Made by a program: the position numbers and the translations under genes
NCBI RefSeq assembly: GCF_024699985.1
Contig: NZ_JAJONA010000001.1
Coordinates: forward strand, 4,160,501-4,224,500
DNA from: Phenylobacterium sp. J367
GTDB taxonomy: Bacteria > Pseudomonadota > Alphaproteobacteria > Caulobacterales > Caulobacteraceae
Length of the DNA: 64,000 nucleotides
Direction: 5' to 3'
Shown here: piece by piece, positions 63,169 to 64,000 of the stretch
How positions within the stretch are numbered: position 1 is the stretch's first letter
Layout of the letters: every line of letters begins with the position of its first letter
Notes under the pieces: generated by a model
Seen by the model: the letters and a program-made list of their open reading frames with translations, nothing else
Told to the model about the DNA's origin: nothing
Database searches by the model: none

Positions 63169-63941
63169 CACAACCCCCAGGCCTTCACGATCGCGGCGAT
63201 CCGGGTGTCCTTGATCGCCGCGATCGCGGTGTTGAGGCGCGCGGCGAGTTCAGTCTCGCCCTTGCGCATGATCAGGCAGACCTGCTCCCGCGCCCCGGGC
63301 GCGAACTCGGGCGCGAGCCGCAGGGCGCGGGTCCGGGTGACCCGCAGGTAGTAGCGGATGATCGGCTCGTCGCCGTAGGCCGCGTCCAGTCGTCCGAGCC
63401 GCAGGTCGCGCAGGATGTCGGCGAGATTGTCGTAGGTCCGCACGTCGCCGACGCCCGCCTCCGCGAGCTGGTCCACGAACCTGGAGCCGACCTGGGCGCC
63501 CACCCTCCGGCCGGCGAGACGGGCAAGGTCCGGATAGGCGCCGGGGTCGTCGGCCGGCACGACCACCGCGCCGCCGTAGGCGTAGACCGGATCGCTGAAG
63601 TCGACGACGGCCTCCCGCGCGGGGGTCCGCAGCATGGCCGCGGCGATCAGGTCGATCTTGCCCACCGTCAGGGACGGGATCAGCGCGGAGAAGGCGGTGA
63701 CCTGGACCTCCACCGGCATGGCCGCCTGGGCCGCCACCGCCTTGACGATGTCGACCATGGCGCCGGTGAGGGTGTTGGTGCGGACGTCGTAGAAGCTGAA
63801 CGGCACGCCGGTGGCCGTGGAGCCGACCACCACGCCGCCGGTGCGACGCGCCTCGGAGCGAGGCGCACAGCCCGCCGCCATGGCGGACGCTCCCAGGCCC
63901 GCCAGGACGGCGCGCCGCGATCCGCGGAGGCGGGACGTCAT
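63168..63941 (-). CDS. Amino-acid-type periplasmic binding protein, lipoprotein
   Basis: SBP_bac_3 family protein of 257 aa. It starts MTSRLRGSRRAVLAGLGASA with a twin-arginine-like RR and lipobox AMAAGC. Family motifs: VVGSTATGVPFSFYDVRTNT, VGKIDLIAAAMLRTPAREAVVDFSDPVY and GRRVGAQVGSRFVDQL. The preferred ligand is unknown; the adjacent amine oxidase suggests an amino acid or amine. Confidence 0.92.
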   Translation of the reverse strand: MTSRLRGSRRAVLAGLGASAMAAGCAPRSEARRTGGVVVGSTATGVPFSFYDVRTNTLTGAMVDIVKAVAAQAAMPVEVQVTAFSALIPSLTVGKIDLIAAAMLRTPAREAVVDFSDPVYAYGGAVVVPADDPGAYPDLARLAGRRVGAQVGSRFVDQLAEAGVGDVRTYDNLADILRDLRLGRLDAAYGDEPIIRYYLRVTRTRALRLAPEFAPGAREQVCLIMRKGETELAARLNTAIAAIKDTRIAAIVKAWGL

Positions 63942-63954
63942 CCGCACGGACGCC

Positions 63955-64000
63955 TCATTCGGGCTCCACCTCGAGGCAGAGGGTCTTGGTGTCCACATAG
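63955..64000 (-). CDS. C-terminal end of a gene cut by the window edge
   Basis: Only the last 14 codons and a TGA are inside the window: YVDTKTLCLEVEPE. It ends 13 bp before the binding-protein start and is the upstream member of the same operon. An aldehyde dehydrogenase C-terminus (usually ...Y-x-x-x-K-S/T-V/L) is possible and would suit an amine-oxidation pathway, but 14 residues are not enough to decide. Confidence 0.4.
   Translation of the reverse strand, partial: YVDTKTLCLEVEPE

Noticed and set aside
1..64000. CRISPR array, prophage, insertion sequence or toxin-antitoxin pair
   Set aside because: No regularly spaced direct repeats, transposase, integrase or phage structural motif was seen on either strand.

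Overview
The window is very GC-rich, densely packed alphaproteobacterial chromosome. Three things suggest Caulobacteraceae, most like Phenylobacterium: the pyrE-pdxJ-acpS/lepB and rsh-rpoZ neighbourhoods, an EcfG-type general stress sigma factor with a NepR anti-sigma factor, and several families of GC-rich intergenic palindromes. The genus is an inference from gene content. Many neighbouring genes overlap by ATGA, GTGA or TGATG, so operons can be read directly.

Layout. (1) 0.2-9.1 kb, housekeeping: lepB, acpS, pdxJ, pyrE, a bifunctional (p)ppGpp synthetase/hydrolase, rpoZ, a GreA/Rnk-like factor and folK. (2) 9.1-16.8 kb: a NYN-domain protein, a family-5-like uracil-DNA glycosylase, two GFA-domain proteins, an exported M20 peptidase, an SDR with an operator-like palindrome, two GNAT acetyltransferases, and dapA-smpB. 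(3) 16.9-30.6 kb: a soluble lytic transglycosylase, a TetR-controlled BtuFCD/FecBCD-type uptake system, two methyltransferases, small exported proteins, HrpB and an amino-acid permease. (4) 30.8-38.4 kb, a stress island: a metallo-beta-lactamase-fold hydrolase, an OmpR/EnvZ-type two-component pair, a 70-residue KGG protein, EgtB and EgtD joined into one reading frame, ecfG, a convergent nepR, and a hydrophilic protein with a 15-residue repeat. Two perfect GGAAC-N16-CGTT promoters stand back to back between egtB and ecfG. (5) 38.4-41.6 kb: an exported CocE/S15 hydrolase, kynureninase and tRNA-Ser(GCT). (6) 42.1-50.7 kb, a tightly coupled glycan operon: a UXS-like sugar-nucleotide enzyme, three family-2 glycosyltransferases (two with a shared extra N-terminal region), a fused ABC exporter, a methyltransferase, a family-4 glycosyltransferase and a small membrane protein. 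(7) 50.6-57.2 kb: a dehydrogenase remnant, then a caa3-like terminal oxidase locus. (8) 57.2-64 kb: a PQQ-type sugar dehydrogenase, membrane proteins, and an amino-acid or amine uptake/oxidation operon that runs off the right edge.

Sequence quality. About forty single-base indels, mostly one G or C too many in a homopolymer run, split otherwise intact conserved genes between about 2 and 57 kb. I read nearly all of them as consensus errors. In each broken gene the frames rejoin into one full-length family member and the length remainder matches the inferred indels. Coordinates given for such genes span the whole inferred gene.
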